64,000 bases of DNA. Origin: a bacterium. GTDB taxonomy: Bacteria > Fibrobacterota > Fibrobacteria > UBA11236. The DNA is taken from assembly GCA_900299345.1 (NCBI GenBank), contig OMJM01000062.1:1-64000 (forward strand), in the 5' to 3' direction. The notes beneath the pieces are model-generated. The model searched no databases and was not told the origin of the DNA. It worked only from the letters and a program-made list of their open reading frames with translations. Positions 53,212 through 62,220 of the stretch are shown piece after piece (position 1 is the stretch's first letter; the number at the start of each line of letters is the position of its first letter). A program made the translations under genes and the position numbers.

Positions 53212-54279
53212 ATGAAGAAAAACCCCTCACGCCTCTTGTTGGGCCTTGCGCTCGTCTCGTCTCTTGGTTTGTCCGGTTGCGGCAAACGCGATGCGGCAAA
53301 TGCAAGCACGCCGGGTGCAGTTCCCGGAAGCGCGCTTCCTCCGGCGAGACTTTCCGCAGTGGTGTTGCAACCGACTCTCGCCACCACGCATGTGACGGCT
53401 GCCGGAACCGTAATGGCAGAACGTGAAGTCGAACTCAAGACGGAAATTTCCGGTCGCGTCGCGCGCATCGCTTTCCGCGAAGGTTCGTATGTGGATTCCG
53501 GCCAACTGCTGGTTAAACTCGAAGACTCGGAATTGCGCGCGCAGTTGGAACGGGCACAGGCCCGGTTGATGCTGGCACAGACCCAGGAAAAACGACTCAA
53601 GGATCAGATCGAAGCCCAAGCCGCGAGCCAGCGGGATTACGATGCGGCCAGGGCGGATCTCCAAACGGCCAAAGCCGATGCGGACATGGCTAAGGCGATG
53701 TTCGATAAAACCGAAATCCGCGCACCGTTTGCCGGGATCGCTGGGTTGCGGCGGGTGGATCCCGGAGCGGTGCTGCAAAGCGGAACCAAGCTGACCACCT
53801 TGCAGGATTTGGCTTCGCTCCGGATCGAATTCTCCATTCCGGAAAATCTTTCCTCCGCGCTGAAAGACGGAATGTCGGTGCGCTATACCTGTTCCGGCGT
53901 TGCCGATACGCAAAAGGCGGAAGTGTACGCCATCGAACCGCGCATCGACGCGGAAACCCGGTTGATCGATGTCCGTGCGCGCGGCAGGACTACGGTTCGA
54001 ATTCTCCCGGGCGCCTTCGCCCGCGTGGAACTTCCCCTGTCGTCGGACTCCGCGCTGTGGATTCCCTCACAGGCCGTGGTGCAAAGCGCGCGCGGCTCGA
54101 TGGTGTGGCGCGTGAATGGAGGCGTGGCCGGGTTGCAACCCTTTATTCCCGGAATGCGCTCCGCACAGGCCGTGGAAGCAGCGCGTGGCTTGTCCGCCGG
54201 AGACACCATCCTGACCTCGGGCCTCATGCAATTGCGACCCGGCGCGCCGGTCATCCCGATCCTCGGCCCCCAACCCTGA
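53212..54279 (+). CDS. RND efflux periplasmic adaptor lipoprotein (MFP)
   Basis: The adaptor joins an inner-membrane RND pump to a TolC-type channel. The 355-residue protein has a lipoprotein signal (SLGLSGCG lipobox near residue 20), then the barrel-sandwich/lipoyl half ELKTEISGRVARIAFREGSYV (in parts), an alpha-hairpin of about 50 residues (ELRAQLERAQARLMLAQTQEK) and the second half KTEIRAPFAGIAGLRRVDPG. Length is short but complete. The RND pump gene follows 19 nt downstream. Confidence 0.93.
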   Translation: MKKNPSRLLLGLALVSSLGLSGCGKRDAANASTPGAVPGSALPPARLSAVVLQPTLATTHVTAAGTVMAEREVELKTEISGRVARIAFREGSYVDSGQLLVKLEDSELRAQLERAQARLMLAQTQEKRLKDQIEAQAASQRDYDAARADLQTAKADADMAKAMFDKTEIRAPFAGIAGLRRVDPGAVLQSGTKLTTLQDLASLRIEFSIPENLSSALKDGMSVRYTCSGVADTQKAEVYAIEPRIDAETRLIDVRARGRTTVRILPGAFARVELPLSSDSALWIPSQAVVQSARGSMVWRVNGGVAGLQPFIPGMRSAQAVEAARGLSAGDTILTSGLMQLRPGAPVIPILGPQP

Positions 54280-54298
54280 ACTTTCAGCGGCAGTCTTA

Positions 54299-57200
54299 AT
54301 GCGCGCATCCCACATCAGCATCGATCGCCCGGTCCTCACATGGGTGATGTCGCTGTTCCTGCTGGTGCTGGGGTTCATCGCTTTGCCCTTCCTCGGCGTG
54401 CGCGAGTTCCCGGCCGTGGATCCGCCCATTATCACGGTGAACACCTATTACCCCGGCGCCAACGCGGAGGTGATTGAATCGCAAATCACCCAGCCGCTGG
54501 AACAGTCCGTCAATGGCGTGGACGGCATCCGTTCCATCACCTCGGTGAGCCGCGAGGGACGCAGCATCATCACCGTGGAGTTCAACCTCGGCAATGATCT
54601 GAACGTCGCGGCCAACGATGTCCGCGATCGCGTGGCGCGCGTCATCCGCAGCCTCCCCGCCGACATCGATCCACCCGTGGTGGCCAAAGCGGACGCCAAC
54701 GCCTACCCCATTCTGTTGATGACGGTGCAAAGCGACAGCCGCGACATCCTCGCCACGGACGAGGAAGGCATGCGCATTCAGGAGCAGTTGCAGACCATTC
54801 CCGGCGTGGCCGAGGTGCGCATCTGGGGCGAAAAGAAATACGCCATGCGTCTGCGCCTCGATCCGGAAAAACTGGAAGCGCACGACCTCACCTTCGCAGA
54901 CGTGGCCGCGGCCCTCGGCACGGAAAACGTGGAGCTTCCTTCGGGAACCATTCAGGGTGACAACACAGAACTGACCGTGCTCGCGCACGGCCGCATGCGC
55001 ACACCCGAGGAATTCAACCGCCTCGTGATCAAGGCCAACGGGGCCGAACTGGTGAGGCTCGAAGACGTGGGCAACGCGAGGCTCGGAGCCGAAAACGAAC
55101 GCACGATTCTCAAACGCGACGGCATTCCCATGATTGGCCTCGCCGTGATCGCGCAACCGGGCGCCAACAGTATTGCCATCGGCGACGAATTCTTCAAACG
55201 CTTCGAGCAAATCAAGAAGACCGTGCCACCGGACATCCATCTCAAACTCGGCTTCGACGGAACCCGTTTCGTGCGACGTTCGCTGCATGAGGTGTCGAAC
55301 ACCATTATCATCGCGTTCATCCTCGTGCTGCTGGTGCTCTTCTTCTTCCTGCGCGACTGGCGTACCTCGCTCATTCCCGTGCTCGCCATTCCCGTGTCGT
55401 TGATCGGCGCGCTGTTCCTGCTATACATGGCGGGCTTCACCATCAATGTGCTCACATTGCTCGGTCTCGTGCTGGCCATCGGTCTGGTGGTGGACGACGC
55501 CATCGTGGTGCTGGAAAACATCTACCGTAAAATCGAAGACGGTGACGAGCCGAAGCACGCGGGCTATTCCGGCACCGAGGAAATTTTCTTCGCGGTCATC
55601 TCCACCACCACCGTGCTGGCTGTGGTGTTTCTGCCGTTGCTCTTCATTCCGGGTTTTGTGGGCCGTCTGTTCCGCGAGTTCGGCGTGGCCGTGGCCGGTT
55701 CTGTGGTGCTCTCCGCCTTCGTCTCACTGACGCTCACGCCCATGCTCTGCACGCGCATGCTGCGTCGCCGCCATTCCACGCTGTATGAACGCACCGAGCC
55801 GGGATTTCAGGCCTTCTACGGAGGCTATGGAAACCTGCTCCGCAAATTCCTGCGCAACCGTGCCACCGCCATCATCTTGTTGCTGCTGATCGTGGCGGGA
55901 GCGGTCGGGTTGCTGTTCACGCTCAAAAAGGAACAGGCGCCAACGGAGGATCGCAACCAACTCGACCTGTTCATCACCGGACCCGAGGGAGCGACCTTCA
56001 ACTTCATGGACCGCATCATGGATCGGTTGACAGATGTCGTGCACCGCGACGCGCAGGAAGTTTCCGCCATGGTGGCCGTGACCTCGCCAGGTTTCTCCGC
56101 CTCCGGCTCCGTCAATTCGGGTTTCATGCGGCTCTTCCTCGCCGATGCCGAGACGCGCAAGCGCACCCAGCAGCAAATCTTCGGCGCGCTCAGCAAAAGC
56201 ACCAAGGCCTTGACGGACGTACGCATCAGCGTGGTGCAGAATCCCACCATCTCCACCAGCCCTGTTTCCGGGTTGCCCGTGCAGTTCGTCATCCAGGCGC
56301 CGGACTTCGAGCGACTGGCAAAGGCGCTTCCTCTCTTTGTCGCCGAGGCGCGCAAGGAAAAAACTTTCGCCATCGTGGACGAAAACCTCAAGTTCACCCG
56401 GCCCGAAATCCAGGTTACGGTGGATCGCGATCGTTTGCGTTCGCTGGGCGTGTCCTATCTCGCGGTGTCACGCGCGCTGCAACTGGCGCTTGGTGAAGTA
56501 CGGATCGGATATTTCATCAAGGGCGATCGACAGTATCAGGTCATCGGTCAGGTGGATGACGCCTACCGCCGCAAACCGGACGACATCCGCCAGATTCCCG
56601 TACGAGGCAATGACGGCAAGCTCATTCCGCTCGGCAACCTCGTTGAGTTCCGCGAAGAGGCTGGACCGCCCGCGCTTTACCGCTTCAACCGCACGGTCTC
56701 GGCCACAGTCTCGGCGGGTCTTGCGCCCGGCATGGTGATCAGCGATGGCATCGCGGCCATGCGCAGAGTCGCGGCAAAAACACTGGACCCATCGTTCCGC
56801 ACCGAACTGGCGGGACAGTCGCGCGACTACACGGAAAGTTCTTCCAGCCTGCTCTTCGCCTTTCTGCTGGCGCTGTTGTTGATTTATCTCGTGCTGGCCG
56901 CGCAGTTCGAGAGCTTCAAGGATCCGATCATCATCCTCATCACCGTGCCGCTCTCGTTGTTCGGCGCGCTGCTGGCATTGAAAGTCACCGGACAGACGCT
57001 CAACATCTTCAGTGAGATCGGCATCATCATGCTCGTCGGACTGGTGACCAAAAACGGCATTTTGATCGTGGAGTTCACTCGGCAGAAGCGCGAAAAGGGC
57101 ATGGCTTTGGCCAACGCCGTTTTGGAAGCCGCTCAGGCTCGCCTTCGCCCCATTCTCATGACGTCGCTGACCGCGGCGCTGGGAATGTTGCCCATCGCGT

Positions 57201-57352
57201 TGGCCTTGGGTGCGGGCGCGGAAAGCCGCCGGCCCATGGGTATCGCGGTGGTGGGTGGTTTGTTGTTCGGCATGGTGCTGACCTTGTTTGTCATCCCTGC
57301 CATGATTCTGCTCTTCCACGGCGCGCGCACCGAAGAGGTTTCGGATGCTTAA
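54299..57352 (+). CDS. RND efflux pump inner-membrane transporter (AcrB/MexB-like HAE1)
   Basis: The 1017-residue protein has the RND layout: TM1 near the N-terminus (SIDRPVLTWVMSLFLLVLGF), two large periplasmic loops and twelve TM helices. Motifs include GVREFPAVDPPIITVNTYYPGA, the proton-relay aspartates in GLVVDDAIVVLENIYR, and the C-terminal half LLIYLVLAAQFESFKDPIIIL. It exports drugs or hydrophobic compounds using the proton gradient. It overlaps the TolC-like gene by 8 nt. The substrate is not predictable. Confidence 0.96.
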   Translation: MRASHISIDRPVLTWVMSLFLLVLGFIALPFLGVREFPAVDPPIITVNTYYPGANAEVIESQITQPLEQSVNGVDGIRSITSVSREGRSIITVEFNLGNDLNVAANDVRDRVARVIRSLPADIDPPVVAKADANAYPILLMTVQSDSRDILATDEEGMRIQEQLQTIPGVAEVRIWGEKKYAMRLRLDPEKLEAHDLTFADVAAALGTENVELPSGTIQGDNTELTVLAHGRMRTPEEFNRLVIKANGAELVRLEDVGNARLGAENERTILKRDGIPMIGLAVIAQPGANSIAIGDEFFKRFEQIKKTVPPDIHLKLGFDGTRFVRRSLHEVSNTIIIAFILVLLVLFFFLRDWRTSLIPVLAIPVSLIGALFLLYMAGFTINVLTLLGLVLAIGLVVDDAIVVLENIYRKIEDGDEPKHAGYSGTEEIFFAVISTTTVLAVVFLPLLFIPGFVGRLFREFGVAVAGSVVLSAFVSLTLTPMLCTRMLRRRHSTLYERTEPGFQAFYGGYGNLLRKFLRNRATAIILLLLIVAGAVGLLFTLKKEQAPTEDRNQLDLFITGPEGATFNFMDRIMDRLTDVVHRDAQEVSAMVAVTSPGFSASGSVNSGFMRLFLADAETRKRTQQQIFGALSKSTKALTDVRISVVQNPTISTSPVSGLPVQFVIQAPDFERLAKALPLFVAEARKEKTFAIVDENLKFTRPEIQVTVDRDRLRSLGVSYLAVSRALQLALGEVRIGYFIKGDRQYQVIGQVDDAYRRKPDDIRQIPVRGNDGKLIPLGNLVEFREEAGPPALYRFNRTVSATVSAGLAPGMVISDGIAAMRRVAAKTLDPSFRTELAGQSRDYTESSSSLLFAFLLALLLIYLVLAAQFESFKDPIIILITVPLSLFGALLALKVTGQTLNIFSEIGIIMLVGLVTKNGILIVEFTRQKREKGMALANAVLEAAQARLRPILMTSLTAALGMLPIALALGAGAESRRPMGIAVVGGLLFGMVLTLFVIPAMILLFHGARTEEVSDA

Positions 57353-58658
57353 GGCATTGGCCACAAGCCTCGCTGTGTTCACCACAGCGCAGGCCGCGCA
57401 ACTGACGTTGTCGCAAGCATTGAAAGAAGCGTTGGCTCAAAACCCCGCGTATCAAGCAGCGCAAAACGATGTCGTCCTCGCCGAAAAATCGCGCGACTCG
57501 GCCATCGGAGGGTATCTGCCCGTCATCACGGCCAGCGGAGGCTACGGAAAAAGCTGGCAGAACACGCATCAGCAGCGCGCCTCGGACGGCAGTGTCCGCG
57601 ATGTGAACAATGCACTCACAACCACCGCGACCGCAGGCGTGAACGCGGACTGGACCTTGTTCCAGGGATTTTCCACGCCTCTGACGCAAAAGCGTTTGCG
57701 GTTGCAGGCGGATCAGGCGCGGGCTTACGAAGCCAAATCACGTGAGGATCTGGTGCGCGGTGCGGTGCTGGCCTATGCCGAACTGGCGCGACAGACGCGC
57801 TTGTATCACGCGCTCGACACGGTGGCGGTGATTTCGGAGGAACGCGCGCGTATTCTGGAACAAAGCCTGAAAGCCGGTGCGGCGTCGCGCTCGGACTGGC
57901 TTTCAGCCCGCGTGGATCTGAATGGCGATCAAGCTTCGTTGAAACGTCAGGCTGCGGATTTGCAAGCGGCGCGCGTGGAACTCGGTCGGGTTCTCGGCCG
58001 CAGCCAGCCCGTATCCGAGGAGGTGGACGAGGTCGCCTTGCCCGCCATTGCAATGGATCTCGAAAAGCTATTGCTCGGCTTGCCGGAGCATCGTCCCGAA
58101 TTGCAGGTGGCGGAAAATTCCGTGGCCATCGCCCATGTGTCCGCACAGCAACGCGCTACGAACTGGCTGCCCAAACTCGATGCGCTGGCCGGGTACAATT
58201 ACACCGAGACAAAGTCCGACGCGGGCATCTATCTGAAAAACCGCACGCTCGGGCCGTCCGTCGGATTGCAACTCAACTTCAACCTGTTCTCCGGTGAATT
58301 CCCCTGGTCGTCATACCAACGGGCAAAGGTCGCGCTCACGTCGGCAGGATTGCGTCAAAAAGATCTCCAGTCCTCCGCCGAAGCCGAAGTGCGGCGTAAC
58401 TTTGCGGAGTTCGAAGCCACAGATTCAGCATTGACGTTGGAAAGTGAAGGACTCGGTTTCGCACACGAAAACCTGTCGCTCACCTTCACACGCTGGAAGG
58501 CCGGGTCCATCTCCTATCTCGACGCAAGACGCGCACAAGAGCAGTATCTCGACGCAGTCGTCCGGTCGGAGAACACGGCCTACGATGCCCTTCGCGCAAG
58601 ACTCGATCTACTCCGCTCGGCGGGACGCATGGAATTGTTGGTTGGTACTCCGCGCTAG
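57345..58658 (+). CDS. TolC-family outer-membrane efflux protein
   Basis: This 437-residue protein has a signal peptide (ALATSLAVFTTAQA) and two OEP halves, each with long helical stretches and short strands, e.g. LTLSQALKEALAQNPAYQAAQ and LDALAGYNYTETKSDAGIYL. WTLFQGFSTPLTQKRLR and FNLFSGEFPWSSYQRAK are the paired 'NLF.G' segments of TolC relatives. It completes the tripartite pump with the two upstream genes. Confidence 0.92.
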   Translation: MLKALATSLAVFTTAQAAQLTLSQALKEALAQNPAYQAAQNDVVLAEKSRDSAIGGYLPVITASGGYGKSWQNTHQQRASDGSVRDVNNALTTTATAGVNADWTLFQGFSTPLTQKRLRLQADQARAYEAKSREDLVRGAVLAYAELARQTRLYHALDTVAVISEERARILEQSLKAGAASRSDWLSARVDLNGDQASLKRQAADLQAARVELGRVLGRSQPVSEEVDEVALPAIAMDLEKLLLGLPEHRPELQVAENSVAIAHVSAQQRATNWLPKLDALAGYNYTETKSDAGIYLKNRTLGPSVGLQLNFNLFSGEFPWSSYQRAKVALTSAGLRQKDLQSSAEAEVRRNFAEFEATDSALTLESEGLGFAHENLSLTFTRWKAGSISYLDARRAQEQYLDAVVRSENTAYDALRARLDLLRSAGRMELLVGTPR

Positions 58659-59511
58659 TTCCGTTCCCTATCCTCATTCCGGATTTGACGTCCGCACGTG
58701 CCTGTCCGGACAAAGGACGATCCACTTCGGACTTCCCGGCGACACGTTAAAACTCGCAACGGTAAGACAAAGCCGAGGCATCCATATCGGCGATGCCCCG
58801 CTCTATGACTTGAAGCAATGGCGCACTCCGTGGCGTATCCCGAAAAACATCCTGCATCAGATTCGACGCGCCGAGAAAAAAGGCATCCGCGTCCGGCATC
58901 TCAGCGCTCCTCCTAGCGACCTGACACCGCTACGGGAATACTTGTCGACATGGCTGCGAAACAAAAAGATGCCGCCTCTGGGATTCGCCACGAATCCTTT
59001 CCTATTGGCACCGTGGCCGGAATACGGGATTTTCGTCGCCGAATCCAATGGCCGCTTATGTGGATTTCTCATTGCATCACACGCACCGTTCCACAGCCTG
59101 TTCCGCGTTGATCTCATAGTCCGGACGCAAGCTTCGCCCAACGGATGTTCGGAACTGCTGGTCGCAACGGCGTTTCAAGCGGCTGCGAGATGGGGTTTTC
59201 AAAAAGCGACCTTGGGACTCGCGCCTCTCTCACGCCGATCCGTATCTGAACGTTTTCGTTCGCCTTTCTGGTTCCGTATTCTTTCGCGAGTTGCTCGGCG
59301 TTTGGGTTCGCCGTGGTATTCCTTCGCCGGACTGGAAGCATTCAAAGCCAAGTTTCATCCCGATGAATGGCAACCGATGTTTTGTACGACGCAAGGCCCG
59401 CGTTTCCGAGTTACGGATCTGATCGCAGTATTACGGGCCTTTGCTGGTGGCTCGTTAATGTGTTACGGAATGCGGACGGTATTATGGAAAATGGGAAGAC
59501 GGAGTTTTTGA
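58642..59511 (+). CDS. DUF2156 protein (lysylphosphatidylglycerol synthase C-terminal-like)
   Basis: This protein of about 289 residues resembles the soluble GNAT-like catalytic domain of MprF/LysPG synthase (DUF2156): NILHQIRRAEKKGIRVRHLS, FLLAPWPEYGIFVAESNGRLCGFLIA, FQKATLGLAPLSRRSV and LEAFKAKFHPDEWQPMF (in parts). It lacks the flippase domain, so it is a stand-alone aminoacyl or related transferase acting on a lipid or other acceptor. The TTG at 58642 overlaps the tolC-like stop region; an ATG at 58585 is possible. Placement at the end of an efflux operon suggests a membrane-protection role. Confidence 0.78.
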   Translation: MVLRASSVPYPHSGFDVRTCLSGQRTIHFGLPGDTLKLATVRQSRGIHIGDAPLYDLKQWRTPWRIPKNILHQIRRAEKKGIRVRHLSAPPSDLTPLREYLSTWLRNKKMPPLGFATNPFLLAPWPEYGIFVAESNGRLCGFLIASHAPFHSLFRVDLIVRTQASPNGCSELLVATAFQAAARWGFQKATLGLAPLSRRSVSERFRSPFWFRILSRVARRLGSPWYSFAGLEAFKAKFHPDEWQPMFCTTQGPRFRVTDLIAVLRAFAGGSLMCYGMRTVLWKMGRRSF

Positions 59512-59528
59512 ACCTGCGGTAAAAAGGC

Positions 59529-59927
59529 TCACCCCCACAATCCCAGCACCAATCCATACACCGCGAACTGGACGGAAAAATATCCGCCGTCGATCAACCA
59601 TAACTTCAGGCTCCGGTCCGCGAATTGATGGTTGATGCCAAACCCCATGGCCACCAAGCCGCTTCCGGCAATCGCACCCTTTGCGACCGCCACGGGCAAG
59701 CGCGGATGCGCGCCGAGGCACCACCGCAAAGTGAGAATGGCAACCAGTGCAAACACACTGCTGAGGAGGAAAACCCGCAGTGGATGATTGCTGTTTGCGG
59801 GACGCCGATCTCCCACTTCCCGTTGCCAAATCCCTCCAAAGACTCCCTTGGAATACCATAAACCTCCCACCAGGAAAGTCGAGAGCACCCCGATGAGCAA
59901 AGCCCAAAGATTTATATCCAGTGTCAT
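59529..59927 (-). CDS. DUF1761-like small membrane protein
   Basis: This 132-residue protein has four hydrophobic helices and begins LDINLWALLIGVLSTFLVGGLWYSKGVFGGIW, the pattern of DUF1761 (cited in parts), ending in a short tail LWLIDGGYFSVQFAVYGLVLG. Function unknown. It is convergent with the DUF2156 gene (17 nt apart) and divergent from the YHYH gene. Confidence 0.75.
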   Translation of the reverse strand: MTLDINLWALLIGVLSTFLVGGLWYSKGVFGGIWQREVGDRRPANSNHPLRVFLLSSVFALVAILTLRWCLGAHPRLPVAVAKGAIAGSGLVAMGFGINHQFADRSLKLWLIDGGYFSVQFAVYGLVLGLWG

Positions 59928-60089
59928 TGTCTCTCCTCACAGCCCTGACCGCGAAAAATCAACCCGATTCTTCGCCTTCACGACCGGCATCACCATGTCA
60001 TTCGCGGGCAAAACTGTCTTTCGTGTCGCCCAATAAACAGACAAAATTAAAACAATAACTCGCGTTAACCTTCCGCGATGATGCCGGAA

Positions 60090-60105
60090 TGACTGACAAC
60101 AGTCA
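60090..60105. promoter_or_regulatory. Inverted repeat upstream of the YHYH operon
   Basis: TGACTG-ACAA-CAGTCA lies about 70 nt before the YHYH start in the 246-nt divergent region. It could be an operator; no T-run follows. Confidence 0.35.
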
Positions 60106-60173
60106 CAGAAAATGACTTTCCAACGACTTCGCAATCCCGTATCTTATCCCTGCGTTCAATTCAGGAGTTCCGA

Positions 60174-60929
60174 ATGCAAAAAGCCTCCCTGTTACTTGCC
60201 ATTCTTTGTGCTGTGCCGCCCGGATTGACGGGTTGCTTCCCTAGTTCATCCTCGGACGCTGGCATCAAAACCGGCCCCGGTGTGCGCGACAGTTTGAATG
60301 CGGCTTACAAGGCATTCGACTCCAGCATCTACGTCGCCAAGGACGGGGATTGGGCGACCATTGAATCCAAGGGCATTCCCAATCACGGCAGCCCCTACTT
60401 CGCCACAACAGATTCGCGCTACGAAGCCGACACCAACGCGGGCTTCGCCAAGAATCCGAACAATATCTCGGAACAAAACCTTGTCTTCAAGATTCCCCTG
60501 AATCCATCCGTGGCCACCACGCACCAAAGCACGGCGTTGGGTCCCATCGGCGTTTCGGTGAACGGCGTTCCTCTCTACAATCAATATGCCGGGCCCAATC
60601 AGCCGCTGACGAATGAGATTTATTCGTTTGATCAATACAACGGACACCCTCAACAGTCTGGACAATATCACTACCACTGGGAACCGCTGTATCTGACCGC
60701 GAAGAAAGGAAAGTCTTCGCTGATCGGGTTCCTGCTGGACGGGTTCCCTGTGTATGGCCCACAGGAGAGCGGATCTAATGTCGCAGGAAGCAATCTGGAC
60801 ACTTACCACGGTCATTTCGGCGTGACGGCCGAGTACCCTGCCGGCATCTACCACTACCACATCACAGCCACAGATCCCTACATCAATGGTGGGCAATACT
60901 ACGGTACGCCCGGAACCGTGACCCAGTGA
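60174..60929 (+). CDS. YHYH-domain lipoprotein
   Basis: This 251-residue protein has a lipoprotein signal (LTGC, residues 18-21). Two YHYH motifs are visible, GQYHYHWEP (residues 165-168) and GIYHYHITA (226-229), with YHGHFG (211-214) between; these define the YHYH family (PF14240), proposed metal-binding secreted proteins. Other blocks are IPNHGSPYF near residue 68 and LLDGFPVYGPQESGS near 188. GTATCTTATCC, 40 nt upstream, may be the -10. The GTGA junction couples it to the MORN-repeat gene, and a SCO1 gene follows. A copper-related role is likely but not shown. Confidence 0.85.
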   Translation: MQKASLLLAILCAVPPGLTGCFPSSSSDAGIKTGPGVRDSLNAAYKAFDSSIYVAKDGDWATIESKGIPNHGSPYFATTDSRYEADTNAGFAKNPNNISEQNLVFKIPLNPSVATTHQSTALGPIGVSVNGVPLYNQYAGPNQPLTNEIYSFDQYNGHPQQSGQYHYHWEPLYLTAKKGKSSLIGFLLDGFPVYGPQESGSNVAGSNLDTYHGHFGVTAEYPAGIYHYHITATDPYINGGQYYGTPGTVTQ

Positions 60930-61375
60930 AACAACGCCGTGTGCTGCTCCGGATCTTCTCCGGGCTCTTGATTACACTGCTGGGGGCTGTGTTGTTTTTC
61001 TCCTGTAGAAACAAGGAGGCGGTGAACGTACGCTATTATCCCTCCGGCAAGCTGATGTGGAAGCGCACGTATGTCCATGGCATCAAGGATGGCATACATG
61101 AAGGTTGGTGGGAAAACGGAAAAAAGAAATTCGAATACCACTTCAGCCGAGGACTTCAGGATGGTGACATGAAGGAATGGTATTCCGACGGCACCCTCGC
61201 GAGACAGTTGCATTACGAGAACGGCCGAGAGATCGGCTTGCAACGTGCGTGGCGGGAAAATGGAACGTTGTACGCGAATTACGAAATGAGGGACGGAAAA
61301 CCCTACGGCATAGTTAACGCACGGCTTTGTTATTCAATTAAAGATGGAAAAGGTGTTTTCCGCGCTCCGCAATAA
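60926..61375 (+). CDS. MORN-like-repeat lipoprotein or anchored protein (YwqK-like)
   Basis: This 149-residue protein has a hydrophobic N-terminus (GLLITLLGAVLFFSC), possibly a lipobox, then about four repeats of the form YYPSGKLMWKRTY, GWWENGKKKFEYHF, EWYSDGTLARQLHY and AWRENGTLYANYEM, the MORN-variant repeats of YwqK-like proteins. The start is GTG sharing bases with the YHYH stop, and its 3' end overlaps the SCO1 start by 32 nt. Such repeats bind membrane or proteins; no enzymatic motif is present. Confidence 0.7.
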   Translation: MKQRRVLLRIFSGLLITLLGAVLFFSCRNKEAVNVRYYPSGKLMWKRTYVHGIKDGIHEGWWENGKKKFEYHFSRGLQDGDMKEWYSDGTLARQLHYENGREIGLQRAWRENGTLYANYEMRDGKPYGIVNARLCYSIKDGKGVFRAPQ

Positions 61376-62015
61376 CATTGGACTGTGGCTTGCGTTTTCC
61401 CTATTGCTCACGGGATGCGAACACGTTGCCAAACTTCCCTATTACAACTCCAAGGATTTCACGCCGATGTGGATCAAACCTTCCGCAGCGACATCGTTGC
61501 ACCGCATAGCGCCATTTTCCTTTGTGGACCAGAATGGTCAACCCGTCACGGAGAAGACCGTGGCGGGGAAAATCTCCGTGGCCAACTTCATGTTCACAGG
61601 TTGCCCGGGTTTGTGTCCGCGCATGACCACGAATCTCGAAACGGTTCAGAAGGCGTTCGAGCACGACAGCACTGTGGTGCTGATCTCACACTCTGTCGCG
61701 CCGGAAAGCGACTCGATTCCTGCGTTGAAGCGTTTTGCGGCTGAGCATCATGCCGTGGACGGGCAATGGCATTTCGTGACCGGGGATCGCGCCGCCATCT
61801 ACCGCACCGCCCGTGAGTCCTACTTCGCCGACGAAGCCGGTTCGGTCCCGGACGCAGGTGGAGACTTTCTGCACACGGAGAAGGTTTTTTTGGTGGATGA
61901 TAACGGACATTTGCGGGGGGTTTACAACGGCGAATTGCCCACCGAAATGGAACGCCTGAAGGAAGATATCCGTACCCTGAAAAGAGCGTTTTTCAGAGCA
62001 GCCCCTCCCCAGTGA
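61344..62015 (+). CDS. SCO1/SenC-family copper-binding thioredoxin-fold lipoprotein
   Basis: SCO proteins bind Cu(I)/Cu(II) and help assemble the CuA site of cytochrome oxidase or reduce thiols. The 223-residue protein has a lipoprotein signal (LLTGC), the redox/copper pair CPGLC (residues 87-91) in NFMFTGCPGLCPRM and the copper-ligand histidine in GGDFLHTEKVFLVD (His 177). It overlaps the preceding gene, so the YHYH-MORN-SCO genes form an operon. No oxidase genes are in the window. Confidence 0.92.
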   Translation: MEKVFSALRNNIGLWLAFSLLLTGCEHVAKLPYYNSKDFTPMWIKPSAATSLHRIAPFSFVDQNGQPVTEKTVAGKISVANFMFTGCPGLCPRMTTNLETVQKAFEHDSTVVLISHSVAPESDSIPALKRFAAEHHAVDGQWHFVTGDRAAIYRTARESYFADEAGSVPDAGGDFLHTEKVFLVDDNGHLRGVYNGELPTEMERLKEDIRTLKRAFFRAAPPQ

Positions 62016-62220
62016 CGAACCTCACATTCCTGCGGGGAGGTAATCCGGGATTGCTGAAATTGATAATAAAACGCCATTTATAATCTCCAAACTATCCACA
62101 GAGTGTTGAAACAGCCGTCGTTGCAACCATTCGATTTCATTGACGTTACGCGCCTATTGCAAGGGGGTTTTTAGGGTCGAAAAGCGGACCGCCCAGAGTA
62201 CTCTTTTAGTCGATGTTAAA

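Noticed and set aside
62016..62220. A small gene in the gap between SCO1 and the LEA-type lipoprotein
   Set aside because: No frame with a sound start and composition was found; I see nothing clear in these 205 nt.
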